Source: 2-01-FULL-40-13 sp964433155 (GTDB lineage Bacteria > Patescibacteriota > Microgenomatia > UBA1406 > GWC2-37-13). From it: a stretch of DNA of 64,000 bases. Within the stretch, counting starts at the first letter, position 1. Each line of letters opens with the position of its first letter. The notes under the pieces were generated by a model. It ran no database searches, was not told the DNA's origin, and saw only the letters and a program-made list of their open reading frames with translations. Positions 1 to 7,634 of this stretch are shown here, piece after piece. The position numbers and the translations under genes were made by a program. The stretch covers positions 1 through 64,000 of the forward strand of contig CAYSQE010000001.1 in assembly GCA_964433155.1 (NCBI GenBank). The letters run 5' to 3'.

Positions 1-7
1 ACTCTTA

Positions 8-76
8 TGTCCGCCGAAACGAATATTTTGTTTGCGTGCACGTAGAGCACGAAACAAACATGAGTGAAGGCGGACA
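8..76. other. Extended inverted-repeat structure
   Basis: TGTCCGCC (8-15) is matched by GGCGGACA (69-76). Inside it a second pair of arms, 27-39 and 47-58, is complementary apart from one bulge and closes on a 7-nt loop. The transcript would fold into a long two-part hairpin just upstream of the LysM gene. There is no T-run after it, so a simple terminator is not supported. It could be a 5' leader structure or the end of an RNA gene cut by the window edge. Confidence 0.5.
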
Positions 77-100
77 GATTGAACAAAAATTAGATCGGAG

Positions 101-691
101 GTGATTAATATAGCAAAACATCAAACTCTCTCACTAAACTATAAAGAACTTGTCTATTCGACAATCAAGGAAAAATATAATTTTTTTATCATCGGTTTTG
201 GAGTTTTTATACTATTGCTGGTCGGTTTAGCTATCTGGTTGATGCGGTCATACAAACCAGTTATGGTCAAAAAACAAGCCCAAACAGAGACTCAAGTCTC
301 TCAACCCAACACTCAAGTCAAGACATACACTGTAAGAGAAGGAGACTACCTCTGGAAGATTGCCGAGGAGGTATACGGCTCAGGCTTCAATGCCATTGAT
401 ATTGCTAAAGTTAATAATATTGCAAATGCAAATATTATTACAACCGGCCAAAAGCTTATATTACCATTGGTTCAGGCACGAGCACCAACAAGAGGGGAAA
501 TTGTAGCTCAGACAACAGCCAAAGTGACCTTTACTGGAGATAAATACACGGTAAAAAGTGGTGATCACCTTTGGAAAATAGCGCTTGAGTCCTATGGGGA
601 TGGATATGGTTGGACCAAGCTTGCCAAAGCTAATAATATTGCTAATCCTGATCTAATAGAGCCAGGCAAAGTAATAAAAATACCTCGTTAG
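101..691 (+). CDS. Membrane-anchored protein with two LysM domains
   Basis: A cytoplasmic N-terminus of about 28 residues is followed by one membrane helix (about 29-47), a Gln/Thr-rich linker and two LysM domains (about 73-122 and 147-196). Each LysM has the YTVR/KxGDxLWKIA start and ends in a GQKLILP or GKVIKIP strand. LysM domains bind glycan chains of peptidoglycan, so this is probably an envelope protein facing the wall. The start is unclear: the GTG at 101 lies inside a near-perfect Shine-Dalgarno sequence (GGAGGTGAT, 97-105), too close to be used with it. The next in-frame codons are ATT (104) and ATA (110), and there is no in-frame ATG before the membrane helix. A rare non-ATG start is therefore possible. 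Confidence 0.8.
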   Translation: MINIAKHQTLSLNYKELVYSTIKEKYNFFIIGFGVFILLLVGLAIWLMRSYKPVMVKKQAQTETQVSQPNTQVKTYTVREGDYLWKIAEEVYGSGFNAIDIAKVNNIANANIITTGQKLILPLVQARAPTRGEIVAQTTAKVTFTGDKYTVKSGDHLWKIALESYGDGYGWTKLAKANNIANPDLIEPGKVIKIPR

Positions 692-757
692 AGCCTGTAA
701 ATAATTTGAACGTTCAATTTTCTTGATTGTTCAATATTATTATTCGGGATGGTGTAT

Positions 758-832
758 GCAGCGGTAGTTCAGCGGTAGAATGTCTCCTTCCCAAGGAGAA
801 GGTCGCCGGTTCAAATCCGGTCCGCTGCTCCA
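758..832 (+). tRNA. tRNA-Gly (anticodon CCC)
   Basis: A full cloverleaf: acceptor GCAGCGG (758-764) pairs with CCGCTGC (822-828). The D-arm is GTTC-GGTAGAAT-like, the anticodon stem TCTCC/GGAGA carries loop TTCCCAA (anticodon CCC), and the T-arm has GCCGG-TTCAAAT-CCGGT. Discriminator T is at 829 and the CCA end is encoded (830-832). Confidence 0.93.
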
Positions 833-948
833 GACGGGATAGTTTGGTTGCTAAAGGTCTTAGTATAACAACTGACTCAACTGACCTATTCTTAGGACCT
901 CTAAATCTTGGAAACGTAGTTTGGATATAATAAATCAAATATAACTTT

Positions 949-2058
949 ATGCTTAAATATCTATTAATTGCTTTGGCAGTAATCGTTGGTATTTTCTTCA
1001 TTATGTCTGCGAAGAGGTTTTTTAGACTATTTAATAAATCTACATCCAGCAGTATTACCACACCTCCGACGGAAAACAGCACATTCGGGACATCCCCAAC
1101 CCCAAATACTCCTTCTTCCGGTATCGCGATCGGTGTCTATGAACCGGCAGCCGATCCATTTAGTCACGGAACTGCCGTAGACCAGTACACCCAGGAAGTT
1201 GGCAAAAAACCAGCCCTTGCCTGGTTTTCGGTCAAATGGCAAAACGCCAATACCGGTGACTATCAAAAGTTTGATCCTCGTCTCCTGGAGCAGTTCCGCA
1301 CGAGAGGAATTATGCCCGGCTTAAACTGGGATGCTTCTAAAGGATCAGCCCTTAACAAAAATCAGCCGGATTTCTCCTGGCGGGCAATTGCTTCTGGAAA
1401 ACACGACGCGTACATTACACAGGTTGCCAAGGGTGCTGCCGCTTACCATTATCCCTTTCTCGTCCGGCTGTTTGCAGAAATGAACGGCAACTGGTATCCC
1501 TGGGCGTATTCAGTCAACGGGAACACGACTCCGGCAGATTTTGTGACGGCTTGGAAACACGTCGTGGATATCTTCAGGAAAGAAGGAGCCACCAATGTTC
1601 AGTTTGTTTGGTGCCAGAGCTCTCTTGAACAGCGTCGGATTGACAGTGGTAATAATCGGGAAAAATTAAAGCAGCTCTATCCCGGAGATGACTATGTTGA
1701 CTGGATTGCCTTGGATGGCTATGCCAATTCCCGGAATAATTGGCGCTCCCTTAAGGATGAATTCCAACCAAGTTACACGCTTCTAACGAGTCTTTCCACC
1801 CGTCCGATGATTTTCTACGAGGTGGGAGCGGCGGAGAATCCCAATGATCCGCTGGCCAAAGCTAATTGGATCACTCAGGGATTTCAAGTGGCCATCCCCC
1901 AGCAGTTCCCCAAGGTAGTAGCGGTCAACTGGTTTAATAGCCACGCTGACCAGAACGTCGACAACTACGCTGTTGACACTTCCCAAAATTCCCTAAACGC
2001 CTGGAGGCAAGTGGTAGCCAGTCCTTTGTATCAAGGGAGCTTTCCTACCAATTATTAG
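949..2058 (+). CDS. Membrane-anchored GH26-like glycoside hydrolase
   Basis: Residues 1-22 form an N-terminal membrane anchor, followed by a Ser/Thr/Pro-rich linker (about 30-60) and a catalytic (beta/alpha)8-type domain. Residues typical of glycoside hydrolase family 26 (beta-mannanase/lichenase-like) can be seen: FAEMNGNWYPW with the presumed acid/base Glu near residue 177, WIALDGY, and FYEVGAAE with the presumed nucleophile Glu near residue 291. The likely role is cutting a beta-linked polysaccharide at the cell surface; the substrate cannot be told from sequence. The base composition is more GC-rich than the neighbours, which hints at transfer. A TATAAT at 926-931 precedes the ATG by 17 nt. 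Confidence 0.75.
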   Translation: MLKYLLIALAVIVGIFFIMSAKRFFRLFNKSTSSSITTPPTENSTFGTSPTPNTPSSGIAIGVYEPAADPFSHGTAVDQYTQEVGKKPALAWFSVKWQNANTGDYQKFDPRLLEQFRTRGIMPGLNWDASKGSALNKNQPDFSWRAIASGKHDAYITQVAKGAAAYHYPFLVRLFAEMNGNWYPWAYSVNGNTTPADFVTAWKHVVDIFRKEGATNVQFVWCQSSLEQRRIDSGNNREKLKQLYPGDDYVDWIALDGYANSRNNWRSLKDEFQPSYTLLTSLSTRPMIFYEVGAAENPNDPLAKANWITQGFQVAIPQQFPKVVAVNWFNSHADQNVDNYAVDTSQNSLNAWRQVVASPLYQGSFPTNY

Positions 2059-2172
2059 TTCAACTAGTAATTATCCGTTTGAAAAAATACTTTTCGCGTT
2101 CATTTTTTTCTATCCTCAGCTTGATAAGCCTCCATTAACTTGTTAAAATGAGAGAGGAATTCGAGCAGGAGC

Positions 2173-2207
2173 GGTTCAAATAGAAGTGCGTCTCCCACCC
2201 ACAAATT
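2173..2207 (+). repeat. tRNA-3'-end-like degenerate repeat, left copy
   Basis: GGTTCAAAT followed by TGCGTCTCCC and CCA-like bases resembles the T-arm and acceptor end of a tRNA-Gly. A related copy lies at 3891-3923, on the other side of vapBC. The exact shared core is only TGCGTCTCCC (10 nt), so common origin is plausible but not proven. Confidence 0.3.
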
Positions 2208-2212
2208 TCCTA

Positions 2213-2248
2213 TTGACAATATATTGTACAACATGTTAAAATAGCTCT
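2213..2248 (+). promoter_or_regulatory. vapB promoter with overlapping palindromic operator
   Basis: TTGACA (2213-2218), an 18-nt spacer and TAAAAT (2237-2242) end 6 nt before the vapB ATG, which predicts a leaderless message. Three perfect palindromes overlap between the hexamers: ACAATATATTGT (2217-2228), TTGTACAA (2224-2231) and AACATGTT (2230-2237). This fits autoregulation by a ribbon-helix-helix antitoxin binding adjacent half-sites. Confidence 0.75.
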
Positions 2249-2491
2249 ATGTTAAAAACCTATCTATATGTCCCCGAGGAATTAAACCAAGAAATTCAGC
2301 AATTAGCCGCTTCTCAAAATTTAAGCAAAGCTGAAATAATTAGAAAAGCCATTAAAGAAGGCCTTAATTTTATCAAGGGGAAGAAAACTGGAGGAGCCGA
2401 CGCTCTTTTACGACTTGCTGACCTCGCGCAAAAATTTAACGTCAAAGGACCTAAAGATCTATCTACAAATTTGGACAAGTATGCATGGTGA
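2249..2491 (+). CDS. vapB: VapB-type ribbon-helix-helix antitoxin
   Basis: An 80-residue protein. The first 45 residues match the CopG/RHH pattern: a short beta strand (TYLYVPEEL), helix A (NQEIQQLAAS) and helix B after LSKAEIIRKAIKEGL. The C-terminal tail would wrap the toxin. It overlaps the PIN-domain gene by 11 nt, the usual antitoxin-toxin arrangement. It should neutralise VapC and, as a dimer, repress its own promoter through the palindromes immediately upstream. Confidence 0.82.
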   Translation: MLKTYLYVPEELNQEIQQLAASQNLSKAEIIRKAIKEGLNFIKGKKTGGADALLRLADLAQKFNVKGPKDLSTNLDKYAW

Positions 2492-2927
2492 CGATGAAAC
2501 TATGGTTGATAAAATAATAATTGCAGACGCTGATATTTTGGTATCCTTGGCTTATAAAAGTGACTCTAATCACAAACGGGCTAGAAATATAACAGAAAAA
2601 CTGTCTGCAAAACTTTATAATATTTTTTTTCCTAATACCGCGATACTTGAAGCAATTACTGCTTTAAAACGTGGTTTAAATCAACCAGTTCTAGCTAATC
2701 TTATTAACCAACAATATCAGCAAGGTTCGTACAATATTATTTATATCGACGAAAAAACTCAACTTGCAGCAAGTCGACTATTTGAGGAAAAATCTCGATC
2801 AAAACATCATACTATTTTTGACGCTTTAGTAGCAACTGTTGCTGAGGAATACTCAGCAGATGCTATTTTCTCATTTGATAAGTGGTATAAAGAATTAGGA
2901 AAGAAATTGGCACAAAATTTACTTTAG
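2481..2927 (+). CDS. vapC: VapC-type PIN-domain ribonuclease toxin
   Basis: A PIN domain with the expected acidic residues: Asp in IADADILV, Glu in ILEAITAL, Asp in IFDALVATVA and Asp in IFSFDKWY. PIN toxins are Mg2+-dependent RNases that usually cleave tRNA or rRNA. Start choice: the ATG at 2481 overlaps the vapB stop; the ATG at 2502 (MVDKIIIADADIL) gives a start closer to the first strand and is equally possible. An open frame reaching back to 2415 lies inside vapB and is unlikely to be used. Confidence 0.82.
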   Translation: MHGDDETMVDKIIIADADILVSLAYKSDSNHKRARNITEKLSAKLYNIFFPNTAILEAITALKRGLNQPVLANLINQQYQQGSYNIIYIDEKTQLAASRLFEEKSRSKHHTIFDALVATVAEEYSADAIFSFDKWYKELGKKLAQNLL

Positions 2928-3038
2928 TTTATCGACATTGTCTTTCATTAGATTCAAAGATAACCTAAATGCTGTTCAAAATAATTTTCATTAAGCTCTC
3001 CGAAACCAAATTTTGTTAAATAATGTTGCTAAACTAAG

Positions 3039-3764
3039 ATGATGGATCAAATTTTAGAAAATATTGTTGGAACTCATGAACAACTTAAACCAGTGGCAGT
3101 AAAAAATCTGCGGTTTATCGTACACCCATCCTTTTTAATTGACAATTGGGACCCGTTTGCAGCCCAGAGGAAAGAAGAATACACGACAAAAACACGTGAG
3201 AATCAAAAAGCGTTAGCTGTAAAATATTTACCTTCCAGCAATGCTGATTTCACATTCATTATGCCCCATGAAGAACCGTCATTGGATACTTGGAGAAAAA
3301 GCAAGAAATTAAAAGTGAGTGACCCTGACACAGTAATGTGGACTGATTTATATAAAACAATTAAGCGAGGTACTCAATACCCACAAAACGTAGCTATTAT
3401 AGATAATTTAGCATATTACAGTAGACCTGATAGAGTAAATCAAGAACGCGCGGATGTCGAGGTAAAAGTAATAGAAAAACTACAAAAGACAGGCTTACAT
3501 ATAGATGACAATACAGAAATTACTTTAGGTGGTGAATTTAGAGATGTTTGTATATATGAAGTGGCCAAAAAATTACTTTTACATCCAGATATAAAAAGAG
3601 TTAGGATAGACAAAACAAGAAGCTTCACAACTGCATATCATTATGAAACTGAGCATGAGTTGACTAAGGAAGACGCCTGGAGAAATGAAGATCTAAGAAG
3701 CAGTATAAAAAGAGAATATGAAATGAATGAAGACGAAGAATATATATTTATAAAAAAGAAATGA
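3039..3764 (+). CDS. Unrecognised protein, 241 aa
   Basis: I cannot assign a family. It is a charged soluble protein without membrane segments or signal peptide. The segment EITLGGEFRDVCIYEVAKKLL, split as EITLGGEFRD and VCIYEVAKKLL, weakly recalls the GxxTDVCVxxTA loop of isochorismatase-like cysteine hydrolases, with one candidate Cys. The C-terminus is Glu/Lys-rich. It lies with vapBC between two degenerate tRNA-end-like repeats, so it may be cargo of a small mobile segment. Two ATGs (3039 and 3042) are adjacent. Confidence 0.65.
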   Translation: MMDQILENIVGTHEQLKPVAVKNLRFIVHPSFLIDNWDPFAAQRKEEYTTKTRENQKALAVKYLPSSNADFTFIMPHEEPSLDTWRKSKKLKVSDPDTVMWTDLYKTIKRGTQYPQNVAIIDNLAYYSRPDRVNQERADVEVKVIEKLQKTGLHIDDNTEITLGGEFRDVCIYEVAKKLLLHPDIKRVRIDKTRSFTTAYHYETEHELTKEDAWRNEDLRSSIKREYEMNEDEEYIFIKKK

Positions 3765-3873
3765 TTCTTACCTAGCATTTAAGTTTTAAGCATTAATCAA
3801 ACATATGGAAAATCTATATCAATCTCTATCATAAATTTTCATAAAAGCCAGAATTAGTCTCAAAAGCGGTTTA

Positions 3874-3892
3874 CCCTGAGCGAAGTCGAAGG
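3874..3892. repeat. Dispersed CCCTGAGCGAAGTCGAAGG element
   Basis: From memory, this sequence occurs as a dispersed repeat in many CPR genomes. Only this copy is present in the window, in intergenic DNA. It adjoins the tRNA-end-like repeat at 3891. Confidence 0.45.
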
Positions 3893-3923
3893 ATTCAAAA
3901 TAATTTGCGTCTCCCGCTCAAAT
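3891..3923 (+). repeat. tRNA-3'-end-like degenerate repeat, right copy
   Basis: TTCAAAATAATTTGCGTCTCCC and a following CGCTCA resemble the end of a tRNA-Gly gene (first part 3894-3915). It is in direct orientation with the copy at 2173-2207. Together they bracket vapBC and the unknown gene. Confidence 0.28.
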
Positions 3924-4023
3924 ATTCTCTAAAACTTGAATTCGCTCTTCGCGATGTCCGATGGCAATTCATGGACTATAGTCCACAAAATAGAAGATTT
4001 TATTGTATCAATAGAATAAAACT

Positions 4024-4893
4024 TCACCGAACAGGAAACTCTGCCTCTATCGATCTATCTCTGGGAAACTCCTTCTTTAACTTTTGAATATCTTCATTTT
4101 CCATGTACCAACCTATTGCTCCTAAATTTTCTTTTAAATGTTTAGTTTTGCTCATTTTGCAAATGGTTACAATATTGTCTTGAGAAATAAGCCAATTGAT
4201 AGCAATCTGTGCAGGTGTTTTATCGTATTTATCGCACATTGTTTTCATGAGAGGCTCATTTTCTTTTGTAAGTAATCCTTGCTCAACTGGTCGATACGCT
4301 GTGAGAAATATATCATTGTTTTGACAATAACCCAATAAACCTTCCTCATCGACGGATCTAGCCAGTAGGTTATAGATCACTTGATTAGTCATCACTTCAT
4401 TGTTTGTATAGCCTTGTGCTTCTCGTAAATGTTGAGTATTGAAGTTGCTGACTCCTATATTTTTGATTAATCCATCCTTTTTGAGCATGTCCATAGCTTT
4501 CATTGTTTCTTTAATCGAAACGTCTGGATTAGGAGCATGAATCAAGAATAAATCGATGTACGCTGTATGCAGTCTTTTTAGACTTTTCTTGCAGGATTGG
4601 AGTAAATCCTCATACTTTAAGTGCTCCGGGGATACTTTTGTCGTGATGATCAATTTTTTTCTATCAAATCCTTTGATTGCTTGACCAACAAGTTCTTCAG
4701 CATGTCCATTAGCATAACGTTCAGCAGTATCTATATGAGTAATACCCATTTTAATTGCTTGTCTAATAGCTTGAATGTCTCCTTTATCATCATTATGAGG
4801 ATCTCTTCGAAACTTTCCTCCTATTTGCCAAGTTCCTAAACCAAAAACAGGCAGTTTAAACCCATTTTTAAGCTTTTTAGTAGGTATCTTCAT
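4024..4893 (-). CDS. Aldo/keto reductase
   Basis: A single-domain 289-residue AKR of normal length. The family pattern is clear: FGLGTWQIGG near the N-terminus, HIDTAERYANG with catalytic Asp and Tyr, a Lys in IITTKVSPEH, His in LFLIHAPNPD, GVSNF after the helix, and the cofactor segment ICKMSKTKHLKENLGA near the C-terminus. It would reduce aldehydes or ketones with NAD(P)H in the cytoplasm; the substrate is unknown. It is monocistronic and convergent with the gene upstream on the plus strand. Confidence 0.9.
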   Translation of the reverse strand: MKIPTKKLKNGFKLPVFGLGTWQIGGKFRRDPHNDDKGDIQAIRQAIKMGITHIDTAERYANGHAEELVGQAIKGFDRKKLIITTKVSPEHLKYEDLLQSCKKSLKRLHTAYIDLFLIHAPNPDVSIKETMKAMDMLKKDGLIKNIGVSNFNTQHLREAQGYTNNEVMTNQVIYNLLARSVDEEGLLGYCQNNDIFLTAYRPVEQGLLTKENEPLMKTMCDKYDKTPAQIAINWLISQDNIVTICKMSKTKHLKENLGAIGWYMENEDIQKLKKEFPRDRSIEAEFPVR

Positions 4894-4971
4894 GAGGTTT
4901 ATTAATATGATACAATTATAACAATCTATTAATCTAAAAGCTAAGATCTAATAAGCTAATAATCTAAAAAC

Positions 4972-5044
4972 GCCGATGTAGCTCAGTTGGAAGAGCAGTG
5001 CTTTCGTAAAGCAAAGGTCGTCGGTTCGATCCCGACCATCGGCT
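4972..5044 (+). tRNA. tRNA-Thr (anticodon CGT)
   Basis: Acceptor GCCGATG (4972-4978) pairs with CATCGGC (5037-5043). The D-arm is GCTC-AGTTGGAA-GAGC, the anticodon loop TTCGTAA (CGT) and the T-arm GTCGG-TTCGATC-CCGAC. Discriminator T is at 5044 and CCA is not encoded. The base pair at the top of the anticodon stem (G-A) is imperfect. Confidence 0.9.
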
Positions 5045-5045
5045 C

Positions 5046-5756
5046 ATGAGTCGCATTCAAGAACAACAAAAAAAACAATTAACTACAAATATCATTTTTG
5101 GCATACTGATACTTATTACAGTCGTTGTAGTCATATCTACTCTGGGACTGAAACTTCTTCTAAATGCCTCAGTCTTTGTAGCTCGACTCTCTGAAAAACA
5201 GTTCAAGCCATCTTCCCTGAATAAAAATGAAAGTTTCATTGGCGACGTCGATATCGACCAAATTCCCACTGCCACCAATAGCTCTAAAATCATTGTGGGA
5301 GGATCTGTTGTAAACTACGATAGACTCGAATTTTATCTCAATGGCAATTTGATAAAAGAGACGTCTCTTACCTCATCAGATAGCTTTAGTGAGGAAATCG
5401 GAGATCTTGAAAAAGGAGAAAATGAGGTCTTTGTTATAGCCAAATCAAAAGAACAAGAGGAAGAAAAAAAATCCAGAGTTTTTACCGTCAGCTATAAGAA
5501 CGATAAACCAAGACTCGATATAAAAGATCCGCAAGAAGGTCTTAAAACCAATAAGCAAGAAATCACGGTAAGCGGGTCAACGGATAAGGAAATTTATGTG
5601 AAAGTCAATGATCTTCCAGTTGTTGTTGATGCCCAAGGAAGCTTCCAGATCACGGTCAGATTAAAGGAAGGTGAAAATAAGATTCACGTCATCACTTTGG
5701 ATGTTGCAGGAAATACCGAAGAAAAAATAATTACTGTTGTCTACGAGAAAGACTAA
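5046..5756 (+). CDS. Membrane-anchored Ig-like surface protein
   Basis: One N-terminal membrane helix (about residues 13-37) is followed by two beta-rich repeats, about 80-155 and 158-236. Each has the NDKPRLDIKDPQEGLKTNK or VVNYDRLEFYLNGNLI type strands and the closing LKEGENKIHV or LEKGENEVFV motif typical of bacterial Ig-like/Big domains. It probably displays on the cell surface as an adhesion or spacer module. Its ATG starts only 2 nt after the tRNA-Thr discriminator base, so its message must come from the tRNA transcript. The last 26 nt overlap the convergent polymerase gene. Confidence 0.75.
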   Translation: MSRIQEQQKKQLTTNIIFGILILITVVVVISTLGLKLLLNASVFVARLSEKQFKPSSLNKNESFIGDVDIDQIPTATNSSKIIVGGSVVNYDRLEFYLNGNLIKETSLTSSDSFSEEIGDLEKGENEVFVIAKSKEQEEEKKSRVFTVSYKNDKPRLDIKDPQEGLKTNKQEITVSGSTDKEIYVKVNDLPVVVDAQGSFQITVRLKEGENKIHVITLDVAGNTEEKIITVVYEKD

Positions 5757-6909
5757 AGCTATCTAGCAAGACTATAGAAAGAAATAAAAACAAAACAAAA
5801 GGGTGAAGAAAAATATTATCGGCTAAAGAAAGCAGACTTAGGAATAAGACAAAGTAAGCGATGGGACGACTCATTTTTGCAAAACTATATAATACTCCCA
5901 TAAATCCCATGAATCCCACAATTCCCCCACTTACCAAAATAACCAGAAGGCTAGAGTGAAAAGAGCCTCCCGAGTGACTAGTAACTAGATCTTTTTCTTC
6001 CTCGATATTTAATTTTATTTTTTCATATCGAATACGATTATAACCAACACCAAATACCGGATTTTTCTGCCAAATTTGTAGCGCTAGCTTATAATCATTT
6101 AATCTTGACTGAACAGAAAATAAACGGCCCAGATTCACTCCCTCACCGCCAGGCTTAGGGGCCACAAATATAAGCAATAAAAAACCAAACAAAAATACAA
6201 TTGATCTTCGATACAATTTTTTTGTAATTAAGATCAAAAGGGCTATTACCACAACAGTTAAGTAAAGAATTCTTGAAAAAGTCAAAACTATAAAGACTAA
6301 AAAAATAAAAAGCAAGGCATTGACCAAGAAATCATTTTTTGTTACCTTTTTTCCATCCAACAATAAAAAAAGAAATATTAGTCCATAAACTCCCCCAGCG
6401 ATCGAGGTGTCAAAGAATAAGCCAAAAAGCCTAAATAAATGCGGATCCCAACTCGCATAGATGAGATTTCTCAAATCTGGATAAAATAAATATTGGGTAA
6501 AGGAGAAAATTATATTCAAACCGATAAATATTCCCAATCCACTCCGTAAAACTGTTATTGAACTTTTATCCCTTTGCAGGTGATATGAAAGATAAAAAAA
6601 GAAAAGAAAGTAAAGTCCAACTCTTAAAAAATATAAGAAACCGACGGCATTTTGAAACAGGCTGAAATTGTTTAACCCTGATAAGTAAGAAGTCAGCAGA
6701 GCGAAAAAAAATATAAAAACAATTCTGAATTTCTGCAATGCCTCGCGCAGAGGTTCTAACTTGTATTTTATCCCCAAGATCCCCAAAACCCCCAAAATCC
6801 CAAATTCATAAAGATAGCCATTAATCTGTTGATCAAAAAAAGAGAGTCTTCCTATCTGTCCAAAAGAAAAGAAAATAAAAGCTAGATATAAAAAAAAGTT
6901 TAAAATCAT
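5731..6909 (-). CDS. O-antigen ligase/polymerase family membrane protein
   Basis: A polytopic protein with about 10-12 hydrophobic segments and a long soluble loop (about 270-320) containing NPVFGVGYNRIRYEK and HSSLLVILVSGGIVG. This matches the Wzy/WaaL (O-antigen ligase, PF04932-type) pattern, where the loop His and Arg act on undecaprenyl-linked glycans. It is the last gene of the polysaccharide operon and follows the glycosyltransferase with a 1-nt overlap. Two segments (GVLGILGI, GFMGFMGV) are encoded by CCC/CCA-rich low-complexity repeats, as elsewhere in this operon. Confidence 0.78.
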   Translation of the reverse strand: MILNFFLYLAFIFFSFGQIGRLSFFDQQINGYLYEFGILGVLGILGIKYKLEPLREALQKFRIVFIFFFALLTSYLSGLNNFSLFQNAVGFLYFLRVGLYFLFFFYLSYHLQRDKSSITVLRSGLGIFIGLNIIFSFTQYLFYPDLRNLIYASWDPHLFRLFGLFFDTSIAGGVYGLIFLFLLLDGKKVTKNDFLVNALLFIFLVFIVLTFSRILYLTVVVIALLILITKKLYRRSIVFLFGFLLLIFVAPKPGGEGVNLGRLFSVQSRLNDYKLALQIWQKNPVFGVGYNRIRYEKIKLNIEEEKDLVTSHSGGSFHSSLLVILVSGGIVGFMGFMGVLYSFAKMSRPIAYFVLFLSLLSLADNIFLHPFVLFLFLSIVLLDSFSLSRRQQ

Positions 6910-7634
6910 TAGTCTATTTTAGTGTACTGATACAGCTTAGCCCGAACAAGAAAAGAATGAAAACTCATAAAAAAGGCGTAGGCAAATCCTGCTGGGCCGT
7001 CAAGAAACCCAAATTTAATAAAGTAGGTGAGTAAAAACTTTCCAAGAGGATAAAAAATAATTTCCCAAATTCCCCCCACATCCCCCAACTCCCTCAACTC
7101 CCGTGCTCTAATTGTGCTATATATGTTTATATCCAGTAAGAATTCTTTAATTGTCGGATGGGGATAATGATCGATAAATCCTTCCAATCGACCAACATCA
7201 CCAGATGGTCTAAATTCTTCATGAACTTTGCCGACCCATTTCCCGGAATCCTTTCTCATAAGTCTTATAAGACCTATTTGTCTGATCTTCCTAACTTCTC
7301 CCCACTGCAACTCTTTTCCCCAAAAGAAATCCCGACGCTTAATGTAATATGCTCCTTTTTTCTCTTTGCCATCCTGAATCCGTTCGTTGTCACTTAGGAC
7401 TATAGCTCGTTTCAGGATCTGATTTTTCAATTCTTCGGACACTACTTCATCCGCATCAATAAATAAAACCCATTCCCCTTTAGCCTTATCCATCGCCTTA
7501 TTTCTCTCTCTAGCAAAATCATCTATAGTGTCATTCTTTATAACCATCACCTCGTCACAGAATCGAACAGAATTAACTGCTCTTTCTATGTTTTTCTCCG
7601 TATTTTTGGTTATGATTATCGCAGAAATCATCAT
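6909..7634 (-). CDS. Family 2 glycosyltransferase (WaaE/KdtX-like)
   Basis: A GT-A fold enzyme of 241 residues. It has the N-terminal SAIIITKNTEKNIERAVNSV, the conserved W-V-L-F-I-D-A-D-E motif (DAD is the metal/nucleotide-sugar binding triad), and EVRKIRQIGLIRL plus VHEEF typical of the WaaE-like branch. It should transfer a sugar from an NDP-sugar to a lipid-linked or lipid A-like acceptor at the inner membrane face. It abuts the neighbouring transferase gene and overlaps the polymerase by 1 nt. Confidence 0.85.
   Translation of the reverse strand: MMISAIIITKNTEKNIERAVNSVRFCDEVMVIKNDTIDDFARERNKAMDKAKGEWVLFIDADEVVSEELKNQILKRAIVLSDNERIQDGKEKKGAYYIKRRDFFWGKELQWGEVRKIRQIGLIRLMRKDSGKWVGKVHEEFRPSGDVGRLEGFIDHYPHPTIKEFLLDINIYSTIRARELRELGDVGGIWEIIFYPLGKFLLTYFIKFGFLDGPAGFAYAFFMSFHSFLVRAKLYQYTKID

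Larger units (their letters stand above)
3765..4023. other. Intergenic region with repeats
   Basis: No gene is seen. It holds the CCCTGAGCGAAGTCGAAGG repeat (3874-3892), a tRNA-end-like repeat (3891-3923) and a perfect 14-bp palindrome TGGACTATAGTCCA (3972-3985), just downstream of the reductase gene read from the other strand. Confidence 0.6.

Noticed and set aside
714..1082. Minus-strand open frame of 122 codons and a plus-strand frame at 727-930
   Set aside because: Both run across the tRNA-Gly and into the start of the GH26-like gene in another frame; no protein family pattern.
3039..3764. Isochorismatase-like hydrolase call
   Set aside because: Only one short string with a Cys resembles the family; the Asp and Lys of the catalytic triad could not be located.
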